Positions 51,841-59,923 of a DNA stretch of 64,000 nucleotides are shown in pieces. The stretch spans positions 1-64,000 of the forward strand of contig JAPPMF010000002.1 of assembly GCA_028819195.1 (NCBI GenBank), written 5' to 3'. The notes below the pieces were generated by a model, which saw only the letters and a list, made by a program, of their open reading frames with translations, made no database searches and was not told the origin of the DNA. The stretch is from Bin55 sp028819195. GTDB taxonomy: Bacteria > Pseudomonadota > Gammaproteobacteria > Pseudomonadales > Azotimanducaceae. The position numbers were made by a program, and so were the translations under genes. Numbering within the stretch: position 1 is the first letter of the stretch; the number at the start of each line of letters is the position of its first letter.

Positions 51841-52441
51841 ATTAGCGCAACAAAAAGTAGCGTTACTAACACGAGTGCCGGTCTTGGGTCAGGTTAAACA
51901 ACGCTTAGCTGCCGAAATAGGCGATACCGCAGCATTCCAATGCTATCGCGAATTATTAAATGTTGCACTCGAAGCGGTTTCACCGTTTACGACAACTTTG
52001 TGGTTGGATCAATTAGATTCTCAATTTTCAAATTCCTCATTCGAGATACGAATTCAACTTCAACCACCGGGAGATCTTGGTGAAAGAATGTTCACAGCAC
52101 TCAAAGCCGGTGCTAAAGTACTGATTGGTAGCGATATTCCAGAGATTTCCTCAGAGTACATTGCACTGGCTTTTCAGCGTTTAAAGGAACATGAAGTTGT
52201 GCTTGGTCCCACGGAAGATGGAGGATACTGCCTTATCGGTATGCATAAACCACGTCGCGACTTATTTGACAATATGCGCTGGGGACAGGAGTCAGTCTTA
52301 GAAGAGACATTATCTCGCATAGGACGTCTTAACCTATCCGTTTCGTTACTCCCAAAACTTTGGGATGTCGATGACTCAAATTCTTACATTCGGTGGTGCA
52401 AGACTTGCCGACCAAAGGCAACTAACGGTACCGTTGAATAA
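51833..52441 (+). CDS. TIGR04282/DUF2064-like glycosyltransferase-fold protein
   Basis: 202 residues from ATG 51833, which lies 8 bp inside the end of the preceding gene; a longer frame from 51710 is an overlap artefact. The opening KVALLTRVPVLGQVKQRLAAEIG is the CofC/DUF2064 nucleotide-sugar-type start, with VLIGSDIPEISSEYIALAF and VLGPTEDGGYCLIGM following. These proteins are nucleotidyl- or glycosyltransferase-like and are commonly paired with TIGR04283. Substrate unknown. tRNA-Arg lies on the opposite strand just beyond. Confidence 0.85.
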   Translation: MIELAQQKVALLTRVPVLGQVKQRLAAEIGDTAAFQCYRELLNVALEAVSPFTTTLWLDQLDSQFSNSSFEIRIQLQPPGDLGERMFTALKAGAKVLIGSDIPEISSEYIALAFQRLKEHEVVLGPTEDGGYCLIGMHKPRRDLFDNMRWGQESVLEETLSRIGRLNLSVSLLPKLWDVDDSNSYIRWCKTCRPKATNGTVE

Positions 52442-52454
52442 GATCTACACGAGT

Positions 52455-52531
52455 TGGCGCCCCGAGAAGGACTCGAACCTTCGACCTGCCGCTTAGGAGG
52501 CGGCCGCGCTATCCAACTGTGCCACCGGGGC
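52455..52531 (-). tRNA. tRNA-Arg (anticodon CCU)
   Basis: 77 bases including an encoded CCA. Acceptor GCCCCGG pairs with TCGGGGC-type 3' strand; the anticodon stem GCCGC/GCGGC holds the loop CTCCTAA with anticodon CCT; the T-arm has GGTTCGAGTCC. It reads AGG codons. No integrase gene or duplicated 3' end is seen nearby, so I do not see it used as an integration site in this window. Confidence 0.96.
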
Positions 52532-52742
52532 TTGAAAAATTCCTAGACTTTGAGTATTTTGCAATTTCCGATTAGGCGTGTAGAGACCATGGACAATTCC
52601 AACTTAATATCCGTTTTTAAACCTAACAATAAAATTTAAACGTTGATTCAATTTCATATGTCGACGATCCTCTTGCCTCTACATGCGTTTTGGCAAAGAT
52701 TAGTCGACTGACATTTATGCAACAATCTGAGGTATTTAGTTC

Positions 52743-53963
52743 ATGCGAGTAGTAGTTTTTGGTGGCGACGGTTTCGTCGGTTGGCCTACCTGTCTGCATC
52801 TTTCTAATGCAGGTCACGATGTAACCATTGTTGACAATTTAAGTCGCCGACGAATCGATACCGAGTTAGGAGTGCAGTCCCTCACCCCTATGGACTCCAT
52901 TCAAGAACGACTACGGATTTGGAAACAAGTTTCCGGCAAAACCATTCGTTTCGAATTATTAGACATTGCTACTGAGTACACTCGCGTGAAACTTTGGTTG
53001 GATGAATTCCGCCCAGATGCATTGGTGCACTTAGCACAACAGCGTGCTGCTCCGTACTCGATGAAAAGTGATCGCCTTAAGACTTACACCGTCAACAACA
53101 ATACCAACGCTACTCACAATCTCTTGAGCGCACTGGTTGAATTGGGTTTAGATACTCACTTTATCCATTTGGGAACTATGGGAGTGTACGGTTATAGCGA
53201 TATCGGGGCAACAATCCCCGAAGGTTATCTCACCGTAAACGTTAGGCTCGATGACGGTCAAGAAGTCAGTCGGAAAATTCTGTACCCTGCAGACCCTGGC
53301 AGCGTATATCACATGACTAAATGCATGGATCAGATCATGTTTGCCTTTTACGCCAACAACGATCAGATTCGAGCTACTGATTTACATCAAGGCATCGTAT
53401 GGGGTACCCATACCGATCAAACTAGAAGACATGAACAGTTGGTGAATCGATTTGATTACGACGGAGACTATGGGACCGTCCTGAATCGCTTTCTCATTCA
53501 AGCCGCGATAAAACACCCATTGACAGTTCATGGAACTGGGGGTCAGACGCGCGCGTTCATTCATATTCAAGACTCGGTTCGTTGTATTGAGTTAGCGCTT
53601 AACAATCCACCGGCTCGAGGGGAAAGACCGAAGATTTTCAATCAAATGACTGAAGTTTTTCGTATCCGCGACTTAGCAAAACTTGTGTCGGAACTGAGTG
53701 GTGTCGAGATTGTCTACTTACCGAATCCCCGTAAGGAAGCTAGTGAAAATGATATGAAGGTAGCCAATCAGCAGTTTTTAGATTTAGGACTAGAACCGAT
53801 TACACTACAGGTAGGTATGTTAGAAGAACTAGTCCATGTAGCTGGCAAATACGCGCACCGGATTGACGCATCAAAGATTCCTGCACAATCCGGTTGGACA
53901 GCTGATCTCCAAAGTCGTATTTCAACTATTGTGGACTTCAATCCCGCACAACGTAAAGTCTAA
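52743..53963 (+). CDS. sqdB: UDP-sulfoquinovose synthase
   Basis: 406 residues. SDR-type enzyme that makes UDP-sulfoquinovose from UDP-glucose and sulfite, the head-group donor for sulfolipid. The NAD motif GGDGFVGW is at residues 7-14, followed by TIVDNLSRRRIDTELGVQSL, HLAQQRAAPYSM, LGTMGVYGYS, SVYHMTKCMD (YxxxK catalytic pair), RATDLHQGIVWG, LTVHGTGGQTRAFIHIQDSV and FNQMTEVFRIRDLA, all in the order of plant SQD1 and bacterial SqdB. Length is about usual. The GT8 gene begins 3 bp after its stop. Confidence 0.94.
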   Translation: MRVVVFGGDGFVGWPTCLHLSNAGHDVTIVDNLSRRRIDTELGVQSLTPMDSIQERLRIWKQVSGKTIRFELLDIATEYTRVKLWLDEFRPDALVHLAQQRAAPYSMKSDRLKTYTVNNNTNATHNLLSALVELGLDTHFIHLGTMGVYGYSDIGATIPEGYLTVNVRLDDGQEVSRKILYPADPGSVYHMTKCMDQIMFAFYANNDQIRATDLHQGIVWGTHTDQTRRHEQLVNRFDYDGDYGTVLNRFLIQAAIKHPLTVHGTGGQTRAFIHIQDSVRCIELALNNPPARGERPKIFNQMTEVFRIRDLAKLVSELSGVEIVYLPNPRKEASENDMKVANQQFLDLGLEPITLQVGMLEELVHVAGKYAHRIDASKIPAQSGWTADLQSRISTIVDFNPAQRKV

Positions 53964-53966
53964 AGT

Positions 53967-54770
53967 ATGAACGTAGCGTTTGTGACTTTAGTCACGAACG
54001 AGGACTATGCCCTAGGGGCACTAGCTCTCGTACGTTCTCTACGCTTAACTAATCCCGATTTTCCGTCAATCGTGATGGCAACTCGGGATCTACCGCAATT
54101 ACAAGAACTAGCACGTGAAGGTTGTGAGATTCGCTTCGTAGACCGATTACCATTATCGGCGGAATTTGAAGATCGGCATTCTCGTGGAAAACTTCACGGT
54201 CGCGCGCCTTACACCAAGGGGACTAAACCGATCTTTCACGATCCACTCGACAATTTTTGTAAGTTGCGATTGTGGGAGTACGAGGAATTTGAGCGTATCG
54301 TGTTCTTAGATGCTGATACAATCGTCGTAAAAAACATTGAGAAATTATTTGGGTATCCAGAATTTTCAGCCGCGCCCAATCTCTATGAAACTTTAAACGA
54401 CATGCATCGGTTGAATTCGGGGGTATTTGTCGCTGAGCCGTCTAAACGAACCTTTCAAGACATGCTTTGTACTTTGGACATACCTGATAAGTTCTGGAAA
54501 CGAACGGATCAGACCTTTCTTGAATCGTATTTTCCAGACTGGCATGGTTTACCGTATGTGTTTAATGCGTTGCAGTACATTTACTTCCATCTTCCGCAGT
54601 TATGGCGCTGGGAGTCCATTCGAGTGGTACATTACCAGTACGAAAAACCGTGGGAAACTAATCATGTACGAAGAGAGCAACTTAAACCGCTCATTGATTT
54701 GTGGTATTCCGTGCTAGAAAATCGCACGATTCCTGCTGATGTGCCACCACTGAACTCAGGTAACTCGTGA
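53967..54770 (+). CDS. GT8-type glycosyltransferase, SqdD-like
   Basis: 267 residues. Opening FVTLVTNEDYALGALALVRSLR is glycogenin-like; the metal-binding DxD is in RIVFLDADTIVVKNI, with FSAAPNLYETLNDMHRLNSGVFV and a C-terminal HYQYEKPWE. In Rhodobacter the sqdD gene of the sulfolipid operon encodes a glycogenin-like transferase thought to move sulfoquinovose from UDP to an acceptor. The position directly after sqdB supports the same role here. A different head-group sugar transferase is possible. It overlaps the following SDR gene by 4 bp (start GTG at 54767). Confidence 0.82.
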   Translation: MNVAFVTLVTNEDYALGALALVRSLRLTNPDFPSIVMATRDLPQLQELAREGCEIRFVDRLPLSAEFEDRHSRGKLHGRAPYTKGTKPIFHDPLDNFCKLRLWEYEEFERIVFLDADTIVVKNIEKLFGYPEFSAAPNLYETLNDMHRLNSGVFVAEPSKRTFQDMLCTLDIPDKFWKRTDQTFLESYFPDWHGLPYVFNALQYIYFHLPQLWRWESIRVVHYQYEKPWETNHVRREQLKPLIDLWYSVLENRTIPADVPPLNSGNS

Positions 54771-55687
54771 AAATCGCTGTTACGGGAGCTTCTGGATATA
54801 TTGGAAGTTTCTTATTACAAAATCTAGTGCAATCAGGAGCTAGTGTATGTGCGTTAGTACGGCAAGGAATTCCTGATTTTTTTGAGGGCGAACTACAGAG
54901 TGAGGTCGAGTGGATTACAGGCGACCTCGCAAATGCAGAAAGTTTAGACCGACTTGTCAGTGGTTGCACTGGTGTCGTTCATCTTGCATACCACCATGTG
55001 CCAGGCAAGTATCGAGGGGGCGAAGGAAGTGATCCAGTCGAGTATTGGAACACAAACTTTGGCTCGACGATCTCGTTGATTGAAGCGAGTCGTTCTCACG
55101 GTTTAGAACGAGTTGTCTTGCTATCCTCGCGCGCCGTATTCGATGGTGTAATCGCCGAGGGATCACCGATCACCGATTCGACCACACCAAGGCCGACAAA
55201 CCATTACGGGTTGTTGAAATATGCCAGTGAAGGATTGATGAATCTGTTTGACGACATAGCGATTTGTGCTTTGCGACCAACGGGTGTTTATGGTGTGCGA
55301 AGACCAATAGAGAAATCAAAATGGTTTGAGCTTGTCAATTCTTCGACAGTTGCAAACGATCCGTTAGACAAGTTTTCCAACGTTGGACATACTGAAGTGC
55401 ATGGAACTGATGTGGCCGAAGCGATTCGTCGATTGCTAGATGGTCCGGCAGATCAGGTCGTTGGTCGAAGTTTCAATTGCTCGGATATTGTGGTGAGCGA
55501 GAGATTTTTGGTTCAGTTAACTCGTACGATTCAAATTGGAGAATTCGTGGAGTTGGGCAAATTGGAACCCCCGAAACCTGCACAAGATGTTATGAACTCC
55601 GACGGATTAAAGTGTTTAGGTTGGCAACCCGGAGGTGATACGCGTTTAGTCGAAACCATAAAACTACTGATTGCGAATTCACAATGA
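54767..55687 (+). CDS. NAD-dependent epimerase/reductase (SDR), SqdC-position
   Basis: 306 residues, GTG start. An extended SDR: NAD motif GASGYIG at residues 7-13, VVHLAYHH, VLLSSRAVFDG and YGLLKYASEGL (YxxxK). It overlaps the GT8 gene by 4 bp and closes the three-gene run. In Rhodobacter sphaeroides the sqdB-D-C genes lie together, and sqdC encodes a reductase-like protein that affects accumulation of a sulfoquinovose side product; this gene holds that place. Sequence alone would only say SDR, so the assignment is from context. Confidence 0.8.
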   Translation: MKIAVTGASGYIGSFLLQNLVQSGASVCALVRQGIPDFFEGELQSEVEWITGDLANAESLDRLVSGCTGVVHLAYHHVPGKYRGGEGSDPVEYWNTNFGSTISLIEASRSHGLERVVLLSSRAVFDGVIAEGSPITDSTTPRPTNHYGLLKYASEGLMNLFDDIAICALRPTGVYGVRRPIEKSKWFELVNSSTVANDPLDKFSNVGHTEVHGTDVAEAIRRLLDGPADQVVGRSFNCSDIVVSERFLVQLTRTIQIGEFVELGKLEPPKPAQDVMNSDGLKCLGWQPGGDTRLVETIKLLIANSQ

Positions 55688-56024
55688 AACCCATGCTGCC
55701 AGTTTCGTAGAGTCGACCGACAAATAGGTTGTATCCGCCAAAACATTTCAATTGAATTCTGGACAGGCTTTAACAGAACACTTATTGCAAGACTTTCTTT
55801 TCAGTCGCAGATACACATTAACCATTTTCTGGTGCAGTGCTCTGCTCGCATTCTGTTCGATACCAATGAGACATTATTGAAATTTCGGTTCGGTTTCAGG
55901 AGAACATTTAGTACAGCTTGACAGATTAACGGTAACAGTGTAACCTAACGTACTTTTAATTTGAAAAGATGCTTAACCTACTGCGATTAACTTAACACAC
56001 TTCATTTCACACTCTCACTAAGTT
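55688..56024. other. Intergenic stretch at the left edge of the accessory region
   Basis: 337 bp with no gene seen. A TTGACA at about 55918 is followed by TAACCT after 17 bp or TGTAAC after 15 bp, a weak promoter candidate for the gene at 56025. Composition becomes more AT-rich to the right. No repeats or attachment-site-like sequence recognised. Confidence 0.4.
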
Positions 56025-57065
56025 ATGTACCTATTTAACAAACGACTACGAGAACGAAACAAATACTTTTACAACGTTGTTGAATGGTGGCGTGACGACC
56101 ACCTGCTGCCAGTGACGCGGTGCTCCATGGAGGAAAAACACCAACACGAGAGAGGGGAAAGTGTAGATTCTCCATACTGGTCATATTATGACTATGAAGA
56201 GAAAGGCGTGTGGCCGGATTTCGTACATAGGGTTCACATCCGTCCTACACTCATTGATCCTCTAAAACTTGAGTATGTAGTTTACAAATATTTTGGAACA
56301 CAGGAGCCTGTCAAGCATCACAACGCGGGTCATATTTGCGGTGTGGAAATTGCGCGTTTTGGTCGTGATTTTGAAGCAGCCGAACAGTTTGCTAATAAAT
56401 GCGTGAAACTAGAAAAATATGATTGGGAAGCCTATAAGAGAATCGTGAACATCGACGCGATAAAACTGAAGAAAAGTCGTTCCATGTGTTTATCCCGCAA
56501 CGACTTCAACGATGCTATGTGTCCTGCGGAGTGGCAGAATCTGAAGGCTTGGCGCCGGACCGATAATAGGGATAAGATCGTAAAACGTTCTACCGCTGTT
56601 GAACGAGTACCTAGGCAGCACACACTCAACATACTTCACTTCAATTGTTGGCAAGATATACAATTTTGGCAATTGCGACGATCGACCGAACACAACAGTT
56701 TAAAACACGAATCAACGGAAAGTCTTCGGTCTTGTTGCTGGGACTATGCCGAAATAGGAAAACGCGGATTTTGGAGTTTTAAGCACACGATCTGTGTTCG
56801 TCCTACCCAGTCAGATCCTTTAGAACTCGAGTTCGTTGTTGAAAAGCATTTCCGTTATTTAGAACCGGTTACACATAAGGATTTTGGAACAGTTTTTAAT
56901 TTACACATTGCACGTTTTGGTCGCGATTTTGATGGGGCTATGAACTTTGCAAAAGAGCTAGCGAATCTAGAAAGGTATGAGTGGGCAGAATATAAGAAAT
57001 TATTACGTATCAATGTCAAAACTAATGCATATGGTTATCGAATAACCACGAGCGGCGTAGAGTAA
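56025..57065 (+). CDS. Orphan protein built of two copies of one domain
   Basis: 346 residues with no signal or membrane helix. Two related units of about 120 residues cover 15-140 and 205-335: each has a Trp-rich start (VVEWWRDDHLL; ILHFNCWQDIQFW), then VHIRPTLIDPLKLEYVV against ICVRPTQSDPLELEFVV, then EIARFGRDFEAAEQFANK against HIARFGRDFDGAMNFAKE, and EKYDWEAYKRI against ERYEWAEYKKL. The units therefore come from an internal duplication. I do not recognise the family. It lies alone on the plus strand between the sulfolipid genes and the KAP gene, convergent with the latter. Confidence 0.6.
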   Translation: MYLFNKRLRERNKYFYNVVEWWRDDHLLPVTRCSMEEKHQHERGESVDSPYWSYYDYEEKGVWPDFVHRVHIRPTLIDPLKLEYVVYKYFGTQEPVKHHNAGHICGVEIARFGRDFEAAEQFANKCVKLEKYDWEAYKRIVNIDAIKLKKSRSMCLSRNDFNDAMCPAEWQNLKAWRRTDNRDKIVKRSTAVERVPRQHTLNILHFNCWQDIQFWQLRRSTEHNSLKHESTESLRSCCWDYAEIGKRGFWSFKHTICVRPTQSDPLELEFVVEKHFRYLEPVTHKDFGTVFNLHIARFGRDFDGAMNFAKELANLERYEWAEYKKLLRINVKTNAYGYRITTSGVE

Positions 57066-57205
57066 CCTGTCGTGGAGTAATTCACGTTTTCATTTTTACG
57101 TGTACAAGTGTGTAGAGATCGCTTACTAACGGTAGATCTTGCGGGACTTGAGGCGTCTGAATGTCTTCTTGTATGCACCATTACCAAGGGAGTATTGACT
57201 TGTGA

Positions 57206-58666
57206 CTACTCCTTGGAGTTTTGAAACTCTTTACACAGACTATAAAGTTGCGAAACTTGGTCGGTAAGTGAGTCAAATTTCTCGAAAACAGATTTTTGAA
57301 ACTTTTCCGAGGAGGTTTCATCCACATTGTCAATCTGTATGAACCAGTAATAAGTCCTACCTCTGTCATCTGTGTTACCTAAGATGCCTTCACTCCATTT
57401 AAGTTTGTCGCAAATGTACTTTCCAAATTCTTGCGCAATATTTGACTCAGGTGACGACAACCCCAGTTGAAAAGCACCTTCAAACTTCCGCAGAATTAAG
57501 TGTGTATCGAAGAGTACAGAAAAATCTGGAAGTTCAAGCCATACTACATTATCTCCAGCTAGTCTGAATTTACTGTACCTTGGACGTTGACATTGCACAA
57601 AATCTCGATAACGATTGTTCATCTCTCGTCTCATATAAACCGAAAATGTTTCGGAAACGGAAGAATCATGATCCATTCCACGGTCAACGAGAGTAGAGTA
57701 TGTAAGCATTTCATAGAAAGAATCGATTTCTGTTTTTGACAAGATTTTATCACGGTCTGTATCTAGACAATCGTAGAGGGCAGAGCAAAACTGTTCAAAA
57801 TTTTCCGGTGGATCCGTATACCCCAATTCCTCAATCCACTTACTTTTTGCTATTATTGAATTACTACTCAGTTTAGGGAGTGTTTCACTGAGTGGGTTGG
57901 TTCTTATATACTCGTATAAAGGTTTATAGGATTCCATCATACAGAGTATACCAAGTAAAATTAGTGTTGTTTGATCTGTGTTTTTGCGTGTCGTTTTATT
58001 CGAACTTTTTTCGTCTAGTAGTACTAATAGTTGAAGACGGTTTAGTAGTCGCTTAATAGTCCTTGGATTCATACCAACTGAGTTTACAATTAATTCTTTA
58101 TACAGGTTTAATGTGTCGGATGCTTGGTCAGTATCCGATCTAATATTTTCTAGCATCTTTTCAATAAACTTAGGGGCGTGATAACGTTCGATTGGCATTT
58201 TAAAAGGAACTTGTATAATTTTATCGAAAAACCGCTGGGTTTTAGCTTCCAAAGAATCTCGTTGCATTCGCAAGTCGAACTTCGCATTTAGACCTTGGGA
58301 AACTATATCAAAATCGATCGCTAACACATAAACACAGTTTTTCAAATCAAGAAAATTTTTCATAGCCTCTAATAACTCTACTGCTTGTTGTGGTCGCAGT
58401 CGGTCTAAATCATCTACGAAAACTATAATCTTTTGATATTTAGCTCCTTTCTTCTCTGTCACATGTTGCACTAACTCTTCGATTTCTTCTTTTACTTTAG
58501 AAAGGATAACAGCAGTATCACTCAGCTTTACGTTTAGTGCTTTTGCTGCATCTGTCGCGTCCTTAAAAGTGTCTCCGTGCCCGAGCGCACTAGCTCCCCG
58601 CCGACAACAATGGCTCTTCCCACACCAGCGAGTACTTTCTTTATCGTTTCTGCGCTTTTCGCCCAA
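57206..58666 (-). CDS. KAP-family P-loop NTPase, C-terminal part (frame broken)
   Basis: About 465 usable residues after the frame break near 58600. The KAP Walker B block is clear: IIVFVDDLDRLRPQQAVELLEAMKN followed by YVLAIDFDIVSQG, then FFDKIIQVPFKMP and a long helical C-terminus. It continues the N-terminal ORF that holds Walker A. Joining the two frames by adding one G in GGGG at about 58597-58600 (plus strand CCCC) gives a smooth reading VVGGGASALGHGDTFKD. KAP NTPases are often membrane-linked and occur in defence and symbiosis settings. The first 20 or so residues of this ORF are not real protein if the join is correct. Confidence 0.75.
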   Translation of the reverse strand: MGEKRRNDKESTRWCGKSHCCRRGASALGHGDTFKDATDAAKALNVKLSDTAVILSKVKEEIEELVQHVTEKKGAKYQKIIVFVDDLDRLRPQQAVELLEAMKNFLDLKNCVYVLAIDFDIVSQGLNAKFDLRMQRDSLEAKTQRFFDKIIQVPFKMPIERYHAPKFIEKMLENIRSDTDQASDTLNLYKELIVNSVGMNPRTIKRLLNRLQLLVLLDEKSSNKTTRKNTDQTTLILLGILCMMESYKPLYEYIRTNPLSETLPKLSSNSIIAKSKWIEELGYTDPPENFEQFCSALYDCLDTDRDKILSKTEIDSFYEMLTYSTLVDRGMDHDSSVSETFSVYMRREMNNRYRDFVQCQRPRYSKFRLAGDNVVWLELPDFSVLFDTHLILRKFEGAFQLGLSSPESNIAQEFGKYICDKLKWSEGILGNTDDRGRTYYWFIQIDNVDETSSEKFQKSVFEKFDSLTDQVSQLYSLCKEFQNSKE

Positions 58667-59010
58667 CGACTATCGGCTGTTTTCTCAATTTCAGAAATCA
58701 AGTGTGAAATTAGGGAAATCGGTAGCAATCCCGCGTCAGTGAATTGTGCGTACTGCCATGTGTTGAACTTCACAATAAGATAATCTGACGAGTGTTTCCG
58801 ATCTTTAGTCGCCTCGTCCAACATCTCGCTTATCAGATTGATCAAACTAGTTTTTCCTGCTCCCCAGTCTCCCTGTAATGCAATCGTTAACGGTGTGTCG
58901 CACTGCATTATGAATTCTGTCAGTACTTCGACATAGTTGTCGAAACCGAGTACCTCATCTTTTTTGCTTTCGATTGGCTGATCTTTCAAGCCAACTATTT
59001 TTGACTCCAT
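58534..59010 (-). CDS. KAP-family P-loop NTPase, N-terminal part (frame broken)
   Basis: 158 residues, of which about the first 138 are genuine. Walker A GDWGAGKT at residues 47-54, preceded by the typical DNYVEVLTEFIMQCDTPLTIAL and followed by VKFNTWQYAQ, which is the KAP N-terminal signature (W-x-Y). After GGELV the frame goes wrong and stops within 20 residues; the correct continuation is in the next frame at 57206-58666. Either a single-base loss in a short G run, a sequencing slip or a real inactivating mutation. Intact length would be about 600 residues, normal for KAP proteins. Confidence 0.75.
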   Translation of the reverse strand: MESKIVGLKDQPIESKKDEVLGFDNYVEVLTEFIMQCDTPLTIALQGDWGAGKTSLINLISEMLDEATKDRKHSSDYLIVKFNTWQYAQFTDAGLLPISLISHLISEIEKTADSRWAKSAETIKKVLAGVGRAIVVGGELVRSGTETLLRTRQMQQKH

Positions 59011-59461
59011 TGACTATTCTCCGAGCTTACAAAATAATATAATTCTACGTCTAAGTGATTGACATTCAATTTACAGAACTTTTTAGATATACAGCCTTCT
59101 AAAAGCTAGAAGAACTCCAATCTGGTTGGCAGTGACGGAACTTACGTAGATTGTCCGAAGCCACATACATACCCCTAAAAACCGAGATTGAATACTCTCT
59201 AGATTGAGTATCGCGACATGGAAAATCAAAAACCGTCGAATGCGAAACCTGATTTCATTTACCCGTTTTGTCAAACGTTCTTCGTAATTCCCATTTAATT
59301 GATAAGATTCCTAGAATTGAATTACAGAAAGAACGTTGGTCGGATATAATATAGTGTCTTGTTCTAAGTGAACGAAGATCAATATACCTCGTACACGGAA
59401 TTCCTGACAGTTCAAAATTTCCTTTAAAGTTATCTTTGTTTTCGTCGCACAGACTTTTATC
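59011..59461. other. Intergenic stretch between the KAP and methyltransferase genes
   Basis: 451 bp with no gene supported; a 63-codon frame inside has no family features. A perfect small hairpin CTTCTA/TAGAAG (about 59095-59111) and a near-direct repeat AGATTGAATA/AGATTGAGTA (about 59185 and 59199) occur. It must hold the KAP promoter on the minus strand. Confidence 0.4.
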
Positions 59462-59923
59462 TCACGCTGCTAACTTAGCAATCAAATACTCCATTCCCCG
59501 ATCACCCTTTACGCTATTACAATGACCACAAAGTAACTGTAGGTTGCTTAGGTGGTCGGTACCGCCACTCTTTCGATCAATGATGTGGTCGACGTGAAAA
59601 TCTTTGAACCTGTAGTGCTCGGAGCAACCATTACAAACACCTTCTTGTAGAGCAAATAACGAACGTTTGTTGTCTTTGTGATTGTAGGGTAAGATAATGT
59701 CCATGTCGGTACGCTTGGGTACGTCCGTCCGAGCGATGACACTGCGCCATTGATCTTTGTGTACGCCTTCGGTACTTCCGTCCCGGAGTCTTTCTCGAAC
59801 TAAACGAACAGCTGTTGGAGAAATGTCAATGCCCACCCATTGCCGTTGCAATGAATCAGCCGCAACCAACGTAGTCGCACAACCACAGAAAGGATCGAGT
59901 ACTACCCCCCCCCCCTCACGCAA
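59462..59923 (-). CDS. Beta-class DNA methyltransferase, C-terminal half with fused HNH nuclease
   Basis: About 150 residues in the frame after the poly-G run. It starts with the SAM-binding motif VVLDPFCGCATTLVAA and QWVGIDISPTAVRL, which are the C-terminal motifs I and II of a beta-class N4-cytosine/N6-adenine methyltransferase. After a linker comes an HNH domain: CNGCSEHYRFKDFHVDHIIDR, SNLQLLCGHCNSVKGDR, with two CxxC zinc pairs and the HVDH/N catalytic residues. A methyltransferase with a nuclease on the same chain is consistent with a one-protein restriction-modification enzyme or a modification-dependent nuclease. Not in frame with its N-terminal half in this assembly. The TTG start given is only the frame boundary. 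Confidence 0.8.
   Translation of the reverse strand: MREGGGVVLDPFCGCATTLVAADSLQRQWVGIDISPTAVRLVRERLRDGSTEGVHKDQWRSVIARTDVPKRTDMDIILPYNHKDNKRSLFALQEGVCNGCSEHYRFKDFHVDHIIDRKSGGTDHLSNLQLLCGHCNSVKGDRGMEYLIAKLAA

Noticed and set aside
52455..52531. tRNA-Arg as an integration site for the accessory region
   Set aside because: No integrase gene and no repeat of the tRNA 3' end is visible; the sulfolipid genes lie between it and the accessory genes.
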